A stretch of 64,000 bases of DNA from Bdellovibrionaceae bacterium UBA2339. Lineage in GTDB: Bacteria > Bdellovibrionota > Bdellovibrionia > Bdellovibrionales > JAMPXM01. The notes under the pieces are model-generated. The model did not search any database. It was not told where the DNA came from and saw only the letters and a program-made list of their open reading frames with translations. Positions 1 through 7,644 of the stretch are shown here, in pieces (the stretch's first letter is position 1; each line of letters begins with the position of its first letter). The stretch is from assembly GCA_002344785.1 (NCBI GenBank), contig DDUL01000054.1:5627-69626 (forward strand), given 5' to 3'. The translations under genes were made by a program, and so were the position numbers.

Positions 1-545
1 AGTGACGAGGCATTGGATCCGGCGCGATTCGAAAAGCTTTCGGCATAGCCATCGCGGTTGGCGTCAGAACCGCTGCCGTGCGAGACATGCATGGCGTGCA
101 CGGCGCCTGTCTTGAGATTCACAAGATAAAATCGAGGCTCCCAAGACGGCTTACTGAAGTCGATGATGGAAAGTGTATCGGTGCGCAAGCGATCTCGATA
201 AGTGAAGTGAAAGAGTACGGCGCGCTCGAGCAGATCGTCGCGGATGATCTGTTGCGGATCGAGATGTTGATAGGCCGACAAGATTCGCGCGCGAGACGCA
301 TTGTCGTAAGGCTTCTCCGGCCAAATTTGCCGAGTGGCCTGCTCGCTGAGGCTCTCGTCAAAGAAGGACTCGGCTTCGCTGTCGTCGGCGAGCACTTCGG
401 AAGGAGTGCCGTTGGTTGCGGGCGCACATGCCGTCAGGCCCAGTTGAAGCAGCAAGACGAGAATGGCACTCATGGGCCAGCTGCGCGTGTGAAGCAAGTG
501 GCGAGCTGTGGCTGATTTGTTGGCTGATTCGTTGATTGTGGCCAT
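1..545 (-). CDS. YkuD_2-type murein L,D-transpeptidase family lipoprotein, 3' end outside window
   Basis: Only the first 181 codons are inside the window. The ATG at 545 follows AAGGAGGT by 5 nt. The N-terminus has a hydrophobic stretch ending in LGLTAC, a canonical lipobox, so the protein is probably a lipoprotein. Around residues 140-181 the protein reads VNLKTGAVHAMHVSHGSGSD and then ends FSNRAGSNASSL at the window edge. This is the characteristic start of the murein L,D-transpeptidase catalytic-domain family (PF13645), in which the catalytic His/Cys region lies further downstream and so is not visible here. Members are thought to act on peptidoglycan or related periplasmic peptides. Family assignment rests on the HVSHGxGSD and FSN.xGSxxSSL motifs; the active-site Cys could not be checked. 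Confidence 0.8.
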   Translation of the reverse strand, partial: MATINESANKSATARHLLHTRSWPMSAILVLLLQLGLTACAPATNGTPSEVLADDSEAESFFDESLSEQATRQIWPEKPYDNASRARILSAYQHLDPQQIIRDDLLERAVLFHFTYRDRLRTDTLSIIDFSKPSWEPRFYLVNLKTGAVHAMHVSHGSGSDANRDGYAESFSNRAGSNASS

Positions 546-619
546 CTTCAACCTCCTTGTTGGCTAGGATGGAATTCCCCGAAGTGTTATCGGCGGAGCC
601 CGCGCAAAGTTTGCGGGCC

Positions 620-1774
620 TTAAGTCAAAAATCGAATCAGTTGTTCGCGCTGCGCGAGTGCATCTTCGCGACCGACGCGCACGAGTTCGCTGCAAAATTG
701 CGAATTAAACAAGAGGTAGGACGTCAGTTCAGAGGCCTCGCGCGCCGAGCCCAAGCCGCTGACGAGATAACGAATCACGCGCGGCAGATGTTCGTAGTGG
801 CCGGTGGCGATCGCGCCGATGTCGACGCTTGGGCGAATCCATAAATAGTCCACCTTGCGCAGCGAAAGTCGCTGTCGAGTTTCGGCGGGAATGACGTCGA
901 CAGTCTGATTGATGCGACTGAGACGTTCCATGTCGAACTCGATCGCATCCATTAAAAGCGCGTTGAGGATCACACCCAAGACGCGCGCGAGTGAAGGCTC
1001 GATGCCTGTGGTGTTGGGTGGCGTGATCGGGTCGGGTCGACGAACGCTGATGACGATCAGTCGCTCGGCGCCAAGATGAATGGCGGGCGAAAGAGGAGCC
1101 GTGTTGCGAAGTGAACCGTCGCCGAAGTGATCTTCACCGACCCGAACCGGAGGAAAGAACAACGGAATCGCGCTTGAGGCCATGATGTGTTCAACACCGA
1201 GCTTGGCAGGTTGGCTTCGGCGTCGACTCCGATCCCAGGCGGTGAAGGAGCGCGCGCTTTCGACGAAGGTGATGGAGTGTGAGCTGGTGTAGTTCATTGC
1301 CGTCAGTGCGACGGCGTCGAGATGCCCATCTTGCAGGTGGCGAGAGATTTTGCCGAAGTCGATCTTTTCCGTCAGGTAATCCCATAGAGGTGAGGTGTCG
1401 AGCAGCGAGCGCGCCAGCTTCTTTTGGTAGAGCGCACCGATGGCGGCATCCAGCGCGAACTTGACGCCGAGGCGGCCGGCGGTGAGAGCGTCGGTTTTGA
1501 AGACGCGCTCCGCCTCGATTTCCTGCCAGTTTTTGGTCAGGTGCTCGGTCGCAGTTTGAAAGTTGTCGGCAGCGGCGGCGATGTAGCCGGCGTTGACGGC
1601 TCCAGCGCTGACGCCTGCGACGACGCGAAAGGGACGATCGACTCCAAGTTCGGCGGCGATTTCGGCAATGCCGCGCAGCACTCCAGCCTGATAGGCGCCG
1701 CGGGCTCCGCCGCCGGAAAGAATGAGGCCCAGCTTGCTGGAGGGGCGTCCTGAGTTCGGGCTCTGCGTCGTCAT
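620..1774 (-). CDS. patatin-like phospholipase family protein
   Basis: A 384-residue protein with the full patatin set. The oxyanion loop is GGGARGAYQAGVLRG near residue 21, the nucleophile elbow GVSAG is near residue 54, and the catalytic Asp is in FGDGSLRNTAPLSPA near residue 218. Patatins are Ser-Asp dyad acyl hydrolases acting on phospholipids. I see no signal peptide or membrane segment, so a cytoplasmic or effector-like location is possible, but the sequence does not decide. The gene is divergent from the pseudopilin-like gene, and the 84-bp spacer holds a strong nested palindrome. The ORF starts with ATG at 1774 and has only a weak Shine-Dalgarno (AGCAGG). Confidence 0.92.
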   Translation of the reverse strand: MTTQSPNSGRPSSKLGLILSGGGARGAYQAGVLRGIAEIAAELGVDRPFRVVAGVSAGAVNAGYIAAAADNFQTATEHLTKNWQEIEAERVFKTDALTAGRLGVKFALDAAIGALYQKKLARSLLDTSPLWDYLTEKIDFGKISRHLQDGHLDAVALTAMNYTSSHSITFVESARSFTAWDRSRRRSQPAKLGVEHIMASSAIPLFFPPVRVGEDHFGDGSLRNTAPLSPAIHLGAERLIVISVRRPDPITPPNTTGIEPSLARVLGVILNALLMDAIEFDMERLSRINQTVDVIPAETRQRLSLRKVDYLWIRPSVDIGAIATGHYEHLPRVIRYLVSGLGSAREASELTSYLLFNSQFCSELVRVGREDALAQREQLIRFLT

Positions 1775-1790
1775 CCTGCTAGCTTAAGTG

Positions 1791-1856
1791 TTCAGCTCGG
1801 CTCGACCAAGTCGCGACTTGGCCTTGGTCGAGGGCAGGAAGCCTGATAAAGCTGAA
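1791..1856 (+). promoter_or_regulatory. nested inverted repeats in the patatin/pseudopilin spacer
   Basis: Three dyads are nested. TTCAGCT (1791-1797) pairs with AGCTGAA (1850-1856). CTCGACCAAG (1801-1810) pairs perfectly with CTTGGTCGAG (1823-1832). Inside these, CCAAGTCGCGACTTGG (1806-1821) is a perfect 16-bp palindrome that competes with the second dyad for the same bases. The outer right arm ends 2 nt before the pseudopilin ATG, so a folded leader would cover its ribosome-binding region. It could be an operator for the divergent pair, or an RNA switch or attenuator. No function is known. Confidence 0.55.
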
Positions 1857-1858
1857 GT

Positions 1859-2494
1859 ATGTCTTCATCCCAGAACATCGATGACACTTCCCCTGGACCT
1901 GAATCGACGCGTGCTCAGCAAGAGACGGAATCCGAGGCGCGTTGGCGCCGCATGATTCACGTTGTGATGGCGGGCATTGGCTTGTTGTTTGTCGGCGGAC
2001 TTCTCTTTCTGCTCTCAGGTGGGTCAACTTGGTTGGCGCATCGACAGATCTTTGCGATTCAAAGAGTCGCACGCGCGGATTTGCTGTTGATGTATGAGGC
2101 GGAACGACAGTTCTTCAACGAACATGGTCACTACACGACGGACATGAAGGCGCTGCGCGTGTTTCCGAAGAAGGTCATGTTTGCTTTCGGCTTCACCAAG
2201 CCTGCGAATTTTGCCAAAGAGTTGGCGCGCGCAGGGGCCGAGCCGCAAGTCGACAATGTGGTGAAGCTCGGCGAAGCGCTGAAACTTGATTTTGGTTACT
2301 CGCCGAAAACAAAGGTGCGCGAGATTTCTTGGGCGGAATTGGCTGCGGTATGTCCGGATTGCACGGCTACGGAGTCAGGCTACAAAGTCATTGCAGCCGC
2401 GAATCTTGATGATGATCCGCAACTCGATATTTGGACCATCGATCAAGATGGCCACATCGAGCATTTGAAGGATGATTTGCGCGACGATGGCTGA
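1859..2494 (+). CDS. pseudopilin/type II secretion-like membrane protein of unknown role
   Basis: A 211-residue protein. A polar 30-residue N-terminus is followed by one hydrophobic segment (roughly residues 33-54), then a periplasmic domain. That domain opens with RADLLLMYEAERQFFNEHGHY, the long helix plus aromatic-rich turn seen in type IV pilin-like and secretion pseudopilin proteins. It ends with AANLDDDPQLDIWTIDQDG, an acidic loop that resembles the C-terminal region of pilin-like proteins. A CPDC motif near residue 165 could form a disulfide or bind metal. No prepilin peptidase site (G-F-T-L-x-E) is visible, so it is not a classical prepilin. The Shine-Dalgarno is weak and lies within the folded leader. 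Confidence 0.55.
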   Translation: MSSSQNIDDTSPGPESTRAQQETESEARWRRMIHVVMAGIGLLFVGGLLFLLSGGSTWLAHRQIFAIQRVARADLLLMYEAERQFFNEHGHYTTDMKALRVFPKKVMFAFGFTKPANFAKELARAGAEPQVDNVVKLGEALKLDFGYSPKTKVREISWAELAAVCPDCTATESGYKVIAAANLDDDPQLDIWTIDQDGHIEHLKDDLRDDG

Positions 2495-2512
2495 TGCCAT
2501 CGTCAGTCTTTA
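2483..2512 (+). terminator. terminator hairpin between pseudopilin-like gene and gcvP
   Basis: GACGATGGC (2483-2491) and GCCATCGTC (2496-2504) form a perfect 9-bp stem with a TGAT loop, followed by AGTCTTTAATT. The stem overlaps the stop codon of the upstream gene, and the spacer between the two convergent genes is only 15 bp. The T-tract is short, so termination may be imperfect. Confidence 0.6.
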
Positions 2513-5503
2513 ATTCTGCGCGTAGGATTCGAGCGGCGCGCAAGAGCACACTAAATTTTTGTCGCCGTGAGCGTTGTTCACGCGGCCCACAGCTGGCCAA
2601 AACTTGCGTTCACGCACAATCGGCAAGGGGTATGCGGCCTCTTCTCGCGTGTAAGCATGCGTCCAATCGCTTGCGGTCACGGAGCGAAGCGTGTGGGGCG
2701 CGTTCTTCAGCGGATTGTCTTCCTTAGGCCATGCACCACTTTCGACTTTGTCGATCTCTTTGCGAATGGCGATCATCGCGTCGCAAAAGCGGTCGAGTTC
2801 TTCCTTAGATTCAGACTCCGTGGGCTCGACCATGAGCGTGCCGACCACAGGCCATGACATGGTTGGCGCGTGAAATCCGTAGTCGATGAGGCGTTTGGCG
2901 ACATCTTCGACGGAGACGGTTTTGAAGCCGCGCAGATCGAGAATGCACTCATGAGCGACACGGCCATTTTTGCCCTTATAGAGGATGGGAAAGTGGGGCT
3001 CGAGTCGCTGGGCCATGTAATTGGCATTGAGGATCGCCACTTCGGTGGCCTGCTTGAGACCGTCACGGCCCATCATGTGAATGTAGGCCCATGAGATCGG
3101 CAGAATCGATGCGCTACCGAAGGGAGCCGAGGCGACGGCCGAATTGTCGCGACGTAAGCCGGTCGAAGAGTCGGCGAGATTGTGTCCAGGCAAGAAGGCT
3201 TTGAGATGTTCGCGCACGCCGATGGGGCCGACACCGGGGCCGCCGCCGCCGTGTGGGATGCAAAACGTCTTGTGCAAATTCATGTGCATCACATCGGGCC
3301 CGAACTCACCCGGACGGCAAAGGCCGACCATGGCGGTGAAATTGGCGCCGTCCATGTAGACCTGCCCGCCGCGATCGTGAATGACTTTGCAAATTTCTTG
3401 GATCTCTTCTTCGAACACGCCGTGCGTGGAAGGGTAAGTGACCATGAGGGCCGCGAGGTTGTCTTTGTGTTGATCGGCCTTCGCGCGCAAGTCCGTGAGG
3501 TCCACGTTGCCTTCGCGATCACAAGCCACGACAACGACTTTCATGCCGGCCATCACAGCTGAAGCTGGGTTGGTGCCGTGCGCGCTGGAGGGAATCAAGC
3601 ACACGTTGCGATGTGCGTGACCGCGTGAGCGATGATAGTCACGAATGCAGAGCAGGCCCGCGTACTCGCCAGCCGAGCCCGCGTTGGGTTGTAAACTCAC
3701 GCCACCAAAACCGGTGATTTCACAGAGCCAACCTTCGAGTTCGCGAATGAACTGCAAATAACCTTGAGCCTGATCCACCGGCGCAAAGGGATGAATCTGT
3801 CCCATCTCGGGCCAAGTGACGGGAATCATCTCAGCTGTTGCGTTGAGCTTCATCGTGCAAGAACCAAGCGGGATCATCGCGTGGGCCAGCGAAAGATCCT
3901 TTTGCTGCAAGCGCATCATGTAACGAAGCATCTCAGTTTCTGAGTGATAGGAATTGAAGACCTTGTGTTGCAAATAGCTGGAAGTGCGGCGCAGTTCCTT
4001 GGGCCAATTGGTCCACGAGTCCGTCGCAGCTGGGCCTCGACTTTTTTCATCGAGAGCGGCGACATCAAGACCTGCGGGCGTTACACCGAAGACCTTCAGT
4101 AAGCTCAAGACATCTTGGCGCGTGCTCACTTCATCGAAGCTGATGCCCAATGCGTTTTGTCCGGAGTCGCGTAGATTGATGCGTTCCGCGCGTGCGGCTT
4201 GCAGGTAGCGCTGAGCGTGGTCGCGAGTTCCGCAATCGATCCACAAAGAGTCAAAAAAGTTTTCGTGCACGACTTTGATTTGGCTTTGAGCTCGCAAGCC
4301 CTCGCGCAATGCGCCGGCCAAGCGATGTGCGCGTTCCGCGATTCGACGCAGCCCTTGGGGCCCGTGATAGACCGCGTACATCGAAGCCATCACAGCCAAG
4401 AGCACCTGTGCCGTGCAAATGTTGGAGGTCGCCTTCTCACGGCGAATGTGTTGCTCGCGAGTTTGCAATGCCAATCGCAAGGCGGGTTGGCCGGCAGAGT
4501 CGATGGAGACGCCGATCAGTCGGCCGGGAATGGAGCGCTTGTATTCATCGCGTGTGGCGAGAAAAGCGGCATGCGGTCCGCCAAAGCCCATCGGTACGCC
4601 AAAGCGTTGGGTGTTGCCGATGACAATGTCAGCGCCCCATTCGCCAGGTGGCGTGAGCAAGGTGAGAGCCAATAAGTCCGTGGCGCAAATCACCAGATTT
4701 TTTGCGGCATGGGCTTTGTCGGCGAGCGATTTCAGGTCGCGGACTCGTCCTTGGGTGTCGGGATCTTGAATGAGAGCGGCGAAGGTTTCCGTGCTGAATT
4801 CGAATTTCTCAATCGGCAGAACGCGAACTTCAAGCCCCAAGGGCTCGGCTCGGCGAGTGACGACTTCGATTGTTTGCGGATGGCAGGTGTCGGAAACCAA
4901 GAACACGCGAGCACCCGAACCATCGCCTTTGACGAGATCCGAAACATTGTGAGCCATCGTCATGGCTTCAGCGGCGGCCGTGCCTTCATCCAACAGCGAG
5001 GCGTTGGCAATTGGCATGGCGGTAAGATCCATCACCATGGTTTGAAAATTCAAAATAGCTTCGAGTCGACCTTGAGAAATTTCGGCCTGGTAAGGCGTAT
5101 AGGCCGTGTACCACGCGGGATTCTCCATGATGTTACGAAGCACCACAGGTGGCGTGACTGTGCCGTGATAACCTTGGCCGATGAAGCTGCGGTACACCTG
5201 ATTCTTGGAAGCGATTTCCCAAGCTCGGGCCAAAGTTTCGCCTTCGCCCTTAGCGGCCGGCAGATCCAGCGCTTTGCGACTGCGAATGGCGCGCGGAACA
5301 GTTTGTTCGATCAACATTTCAAGACTCGGAACGCCCAAAGCTTTCAGCATAGCTTGCTGATCTTCAGGTCGCGGTCCGATGTGGCGAGAGATGAACTCTT
5401 GTGAGTTCTCCAGCTCCGAGAGTGTGGCAGCGGCTCGATGCCCTTGAGCCGAGGCGCCGGAGTTCGAAGTTTTTGAAGTGCTTTGAGTTGGAGATGCCGA
5501 CAT
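2510..5503 (-). CDS. gcvP: glycine dehydrogenase (decarboxylating), P-protein of the glycine cleavage system
   Basis: A 997-residue single-chain P-protein, near full length for the fused homodimeric form (about 950-960), with roughly 35 extra low-complexity residues at the N-terminus. The N-half begins FISRHIGPRPEDQQAML, typical of GcvP. The PLP site is NLHKTFCIPHGGGGPGVGP near residue 765, where the lysine forms the internal aldimine. The enzyme decarboxylates glycine and passes the aminomethyl group to the H-protein. The start at 5503 has GCGGAGGACGGC in front of it. No gcvT or gcvH lies in the window, so the partners must be elsewhere. The upstream 197 bp shows no recognisable glycine riboswitch. 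Confidence 0.97.
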   Translation of the reverse strand: MSASPTQSTSKTSNSGASAQGHRAAATLSELENSQEFISRHIGPRPEDQQAMLKALGVPSLEMLIEQTVPRAIRSRKALDLPAAKGEGETLARAWEIASKNQVYRSFIGQGYHGTVTPPVVLRNIMENPAWYTAYTPYQAEISQGRLEAILNFQTMVMDLTAMPIANASLLDEGTAAAEAMTMAHNVSDLVKGDGSGARVFLVSDTCHPQTIEVVTRRAEPLGLEVRVLPIEKFEFSTETFAALIQDPDTQGRVRDLKSLADKAHAAKNLVICATDLLALTLLTPPGEWGADIVIGNTQRFGVPMGFGGPHAAFLATRDEYKRSIPGRLIGVSIDSAGQPALRLALQTREQHIRREKATSNICTAQVLLAVMASMYAVYHGPQGLRRIAERAHRLAGALREGLRAQSQIKVVHENFFDSLWIDCGTRDHAQRYLQAARAERINLRDSGQNALGISFDEVSTRQDVLSLLKVFGVTPAGLDVAALDEKSRGPAATDSWTNWPKELRRTSSYLQHKVFNSYHSETEMLRYMMRLQQKDLSLAHAMIPLGSCTMKLNATAEMIPVTWPEMGQIHPFAPVDQAQGYLQFIRELEGWLCEITGFGGVSLQPNAGSAGEYAGLLCIRDYHRSRGHAHRNVCLIPSSAHGTNPASAVMAGMKVVVVACDREGNVDLTDLRAKADQHKDNLAALMVTYPSTHGVFEEEIQEICKVIHDRGGQVYMDGANFTAMVGLCRPGEFGPDVMHMNLHKTFCIPHGGGGPGVGPIGVREHLKAFLPGHNLADSSTGLRRDNSAVASAPFGSASILPISWAYIHMMGRDGLKQATEVAILNANYMAQRLEPHFPILYKGKNGRVAHECILDLRGFKTVSVEDVAKRLIDYGFHAPTMSWPVVGTLMVEPTESESKEELDRFCDAMIAIRKEIDKVESGAWPKEDNPLKNAPHTLRSVTASDWTHAYTREEAAYPLPIVRERKFWPAVGRVNNAHGDKNLVCSCAPLESYAQN

Positions 5504-5700
5504 GCCGTCCTCCGCGAAGTGTCCGGTGAAGCGAGGTGAATTGGACCTCTTTGGACTAGCATGGCGAGAGCGTGATGGCGAGTTGAGAGAGCTGGCGAGT
5601 CAGCTTTCCAAGATGCCGAAAACCCAAATTGAATCGAGGTCGCGAAGCCCGCCGTGCCCGGCTTGAGGTGGGCATTCGGCGATTTGCAGTGCTCTAAGAC

Positions 5701-6231
5701 TCAGCTTTTCTTGCCGGGCTTGGGCGTGGCCTCGCTCAAGTCCACAGGCTTTGAAAAGGAGCCGCTGGAGTCGTCTTTGAAAAACCCCGGATGGTAGCTG
5801 ATCGTCGAAGTGTCAGAGAACTCCGCGGATTCAGCCTCTTGGCTCAAGTCTTGGCCTGCCTTGGCTTTACGCAAAACCTCATTCGTGTGACGCAGGCGTT
5901 CAACGAGCGCCTTCATGACGGCCATGGCCCAGTCCGGCAAGTCATTGAGGAGCTGTTGATAGGCTTCAGCGGAAATTCGTGCCGCAACGACTGCGGTTAA
6001 GGCGCGGGCGGAGGCGGAGCGAGGCAAGCGGTCCAACATGGCGAACTCGCCCAGAGAGTTTCCCGGGCCCAGCTTCGCAAGATGCAGGGGTTTGCCGTCT
6101 GGTCCATTCTTGAACACTTCCACCTCACCCTCTTGGATGATGTAGAAGTGAAAGCTGCTTTCATTCTCGACAAACAACATGTCGCCGGGCTGAAAGCTGA
6201 CGGTGCCGATGTCGCCACTGGGTTCAGACAT
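5701..6231 (-). CDS. cyclic nucleotide-binding domain protein without a DNA-binding domain
   Basis: A 176-residue protein. Residues 8-120 form a Crp/PKA-type cNMP-binding domain. The phosphate-binding cassette reads SLGEFAMLDRLPRSASARA, with the expected Gly-Glu and Arg, so cyclic nucleotide binding is plausible. The C-terminal 55 residues are polar and low-complexity (acidic, then SKPVDLSEATPKPGKKS), with no helix-turn-helix, so it is probably a stand-alone sensor rather than a transcription factor. The ATG at 6231 has no good Shine-Dalgarno. It lies upstream of gcvP on the same strand with 197 bp between, so co-transcription is possible but not shown. A perfect CRP-type palindrome sits 96 bp upstream of its start. 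Confidence 0.85.
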   Translation of the reverse strand: MSEPSGDIGTVSFQPGDMLFVENESSFHFYIIQEGEVEVFKNGPDGKPLHLAKLGPGNSLGEFAMLDRLPRSASARALTAVVAARISAEAYQQLLNDLPDWAMAVMKALVERLRHTNEVLRKAKAGQDLSQEAESAEFSDTSTISYHPGFFKDDSSGSFSKPVDLSEATPKPGKKS

Positions 6232-6529
6232 AGGATGAGTCTATCGAGCCCGCAGGGGACACGACCAGTCGAAAGAGGCAAGTCCTCGACCTAAGATGGT
6301 GCGAAGGCATGGCGAGATTGTCGGATTGTGATGAAGGTCACAGCGGTGAAGGAGGCGTGCGGAGGTCGTGGCGCGGGACGGGCGGCGGCTTGTGGTGCAG
6401 AGAAGATCAAGCGCCACTCGCTCGGCCAGCAGCGCTCAAGCTGAACGGTGGCCGAGGACGCCTCCACAATGTGGCCGCGAAGTGCTCGGCCACACGGCGA
6501 ACATGCACTGTGAATACGATGAGCGAATT
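6232..6529. other. intergenic region with CRP-like site and long hairpin
   Basis: This is a 298-bp spacer between two minus-strand genes, with no credible ORF. Besides the CRP-like palindrome it holds GTGGCCGAG (6448-6456) and CTCGGCCAC (6485-6493), a perfect 9-bp inverted repeat, with the smaller dyad CCACAATGTGG inside its 28-nt loop. There is no T-tract in either direction, so it is not a typical intrinsic terminator. It may be an RNA structure at the end of the upstream transcript or a protein-binding site. Confidence 0.5.
6327..6342. promoter_or_regulatory. CRP/FNR-family operator candidate
   Basis: TGTGATGAAGGTCACA is an exact match to the CRP core TGTGA-N6-TCACA. It lies in the 298-bp intergenic region upstream of the cyclic-nucleotide-binding protein gene, centred about 104 bp from its ATG. 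That protein has no HTH, so if the site is real it would be bound by a Crp-type regulator encoded elsewhere. Confidence 0.55.
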
Positions 6530-7606
6530 TTAGCGGGACTTCTTGGATTTCGGCGCTGAAGCTCGACGCTTTGTGGAGCGCTTGTTGGATTGACGACGAG
6601 CGCCTGCTGACTTCGCGGTTCCGCGAGCTTTCTTGCCTGTTTTGGCGAAACCGGATTGTCGCGGCAGTCGCGAGACCATCTGACTCAGTTTGCCCACTTC
6701 GGCCTCGATCTGCGATTGAAGCTTCGTCACTCTTCGCTTCACTTGCTTGACCGTCTTTTCAACCTGCGCAACTTCGGCTTCACCGCGCTTGACGATTTCG
6801 TTGGTCAGGCGTTGCAGCTCGGAACGCAATTTATCGATCTGCGCTGAGGCGCTCAGGCGTTGCAATTCGTTGCGGATTTTATTGAGTCGGGTCGAGATTC
6901 CGTTGGGCATATTCACTCCGGTCGGGCTGAGGTTTTCACTCGTATCGACATTGGCGTCGAAATTGGAATGTAATTTTGAATGGAACGCTGGTTCTGAAGA
7001 CGACGGCGTTTCGGGCCTACGCATTGAGCTTCGCCGAACGACTCCGTGCTTGGAACTAGCAGACTTTTCCGTTGAGGTCGAGTCCACGCTTTCAGTTTTG
7101 TCTGAAGTACTCGGCGTGTGTGCCGAAGCGCTTTCCAACTTGCCTATGCAGGTTGCCGAATCCAACTGAGTGTTCAGGCTCCACGTGCGACGCGAAAGGA
7201 TTTTAAGATCCTGACCAAAGCGGGCCGGGCCATCCGCCCGCATTTGCGGAGCGCGCTCGGAAAAGTAGCGTTGTAAATGGGCTTCGTCGCAAATGATATA
7301 GGTGCATCGATACAGCCAACTGGCCTCGTCGCCATGAAGCTCCAGGCGCAAGGCCTCGGCCGACATAAAGCCAGGACTTTGCAGCATGTCGGCAAGATGC
7401 TGGACGAGCCAAGTCTCAAAGCGGCTCTCGAGAATTCGTGGCGTGACGAGCTGAACCTCGTAGATGACTTGGGAGTTCGAATTGAACCCGGCAAGAGGTG
7501 TTGCCGAGCTCTGCGCCGGTCGCACTTGCGAGATCTGGTTTTTTGATTTCGAATGAGGCGAAGTTCGCGTCGGATTTCGTTTCATTGAGAAATTGAACTT
7601 CGCCAT
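6530..7606 (-). CDS. DUF4286-domain protein with coiled coil and lysine/arginine-rich tail
   Basis: A 358-residue protein in three parts. Residues about 48-145 match the DUF4286 pattern: VIYEVQL, then a wLvqHladML helix, a central YRCTYII strand, YFSERAPQMRADGPARFG, and a closing ILSRRTW strand. Residues about 150-235 are Ser/Thr/Pro-rich linker. Residues about 235-310 are heptad-rich coiled coil of the phasin/apolipoprotein type. The last 45 residues are almost all Lys, Arg, Ala and Ser (histone-H1-like), suggesting DNA or polyanion binding. DUF4286 usually forms a small stand-alone protein, so this fusion is unusual. Function is unknown. Confidence 0.7.
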   Translation of the reverse strand: MAKFNFSMKRNPTRTSPHSKSKNQISQVRPAQSSATPLAGFNSNSQVIYEVQLVTPRILESRFETWLVQHLADMLQSPGFMSAEALRLELHGDEASWLYRCTYIICDEAHLQRYFSERAPQMRADGPARFGQDLKILSRRTWSLNTQLDSATCIGKLESASAHTPSTSDKTESVDSTSTEKSASSKHGVVRRSSMRRPETPSSSEPAFHSKLHSNFDANVDTSENLSPTGVNMPNGISTRLNKIRNELQRLSASAQIDKLRSELQRLTNEIVKRGEAEVAQVEKTVKQVKRRVTKLQSQIEAEVGKLSQMVSRLPRQSGFAKTGKKARGTAKSAGARRQSNKRSTKRRASAPKSKKSR

Positions 7607-7644
7607 GCGAGCATCATACTCGATGACTGAGATCAGGAGCTAGC

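Noticed and set aside
5504..5700. glycine riboswitch upstream of gcvP
   Set aside because: No tandem aptamer core or conserved purine-rich blocks could be recognised in the 197 bp.
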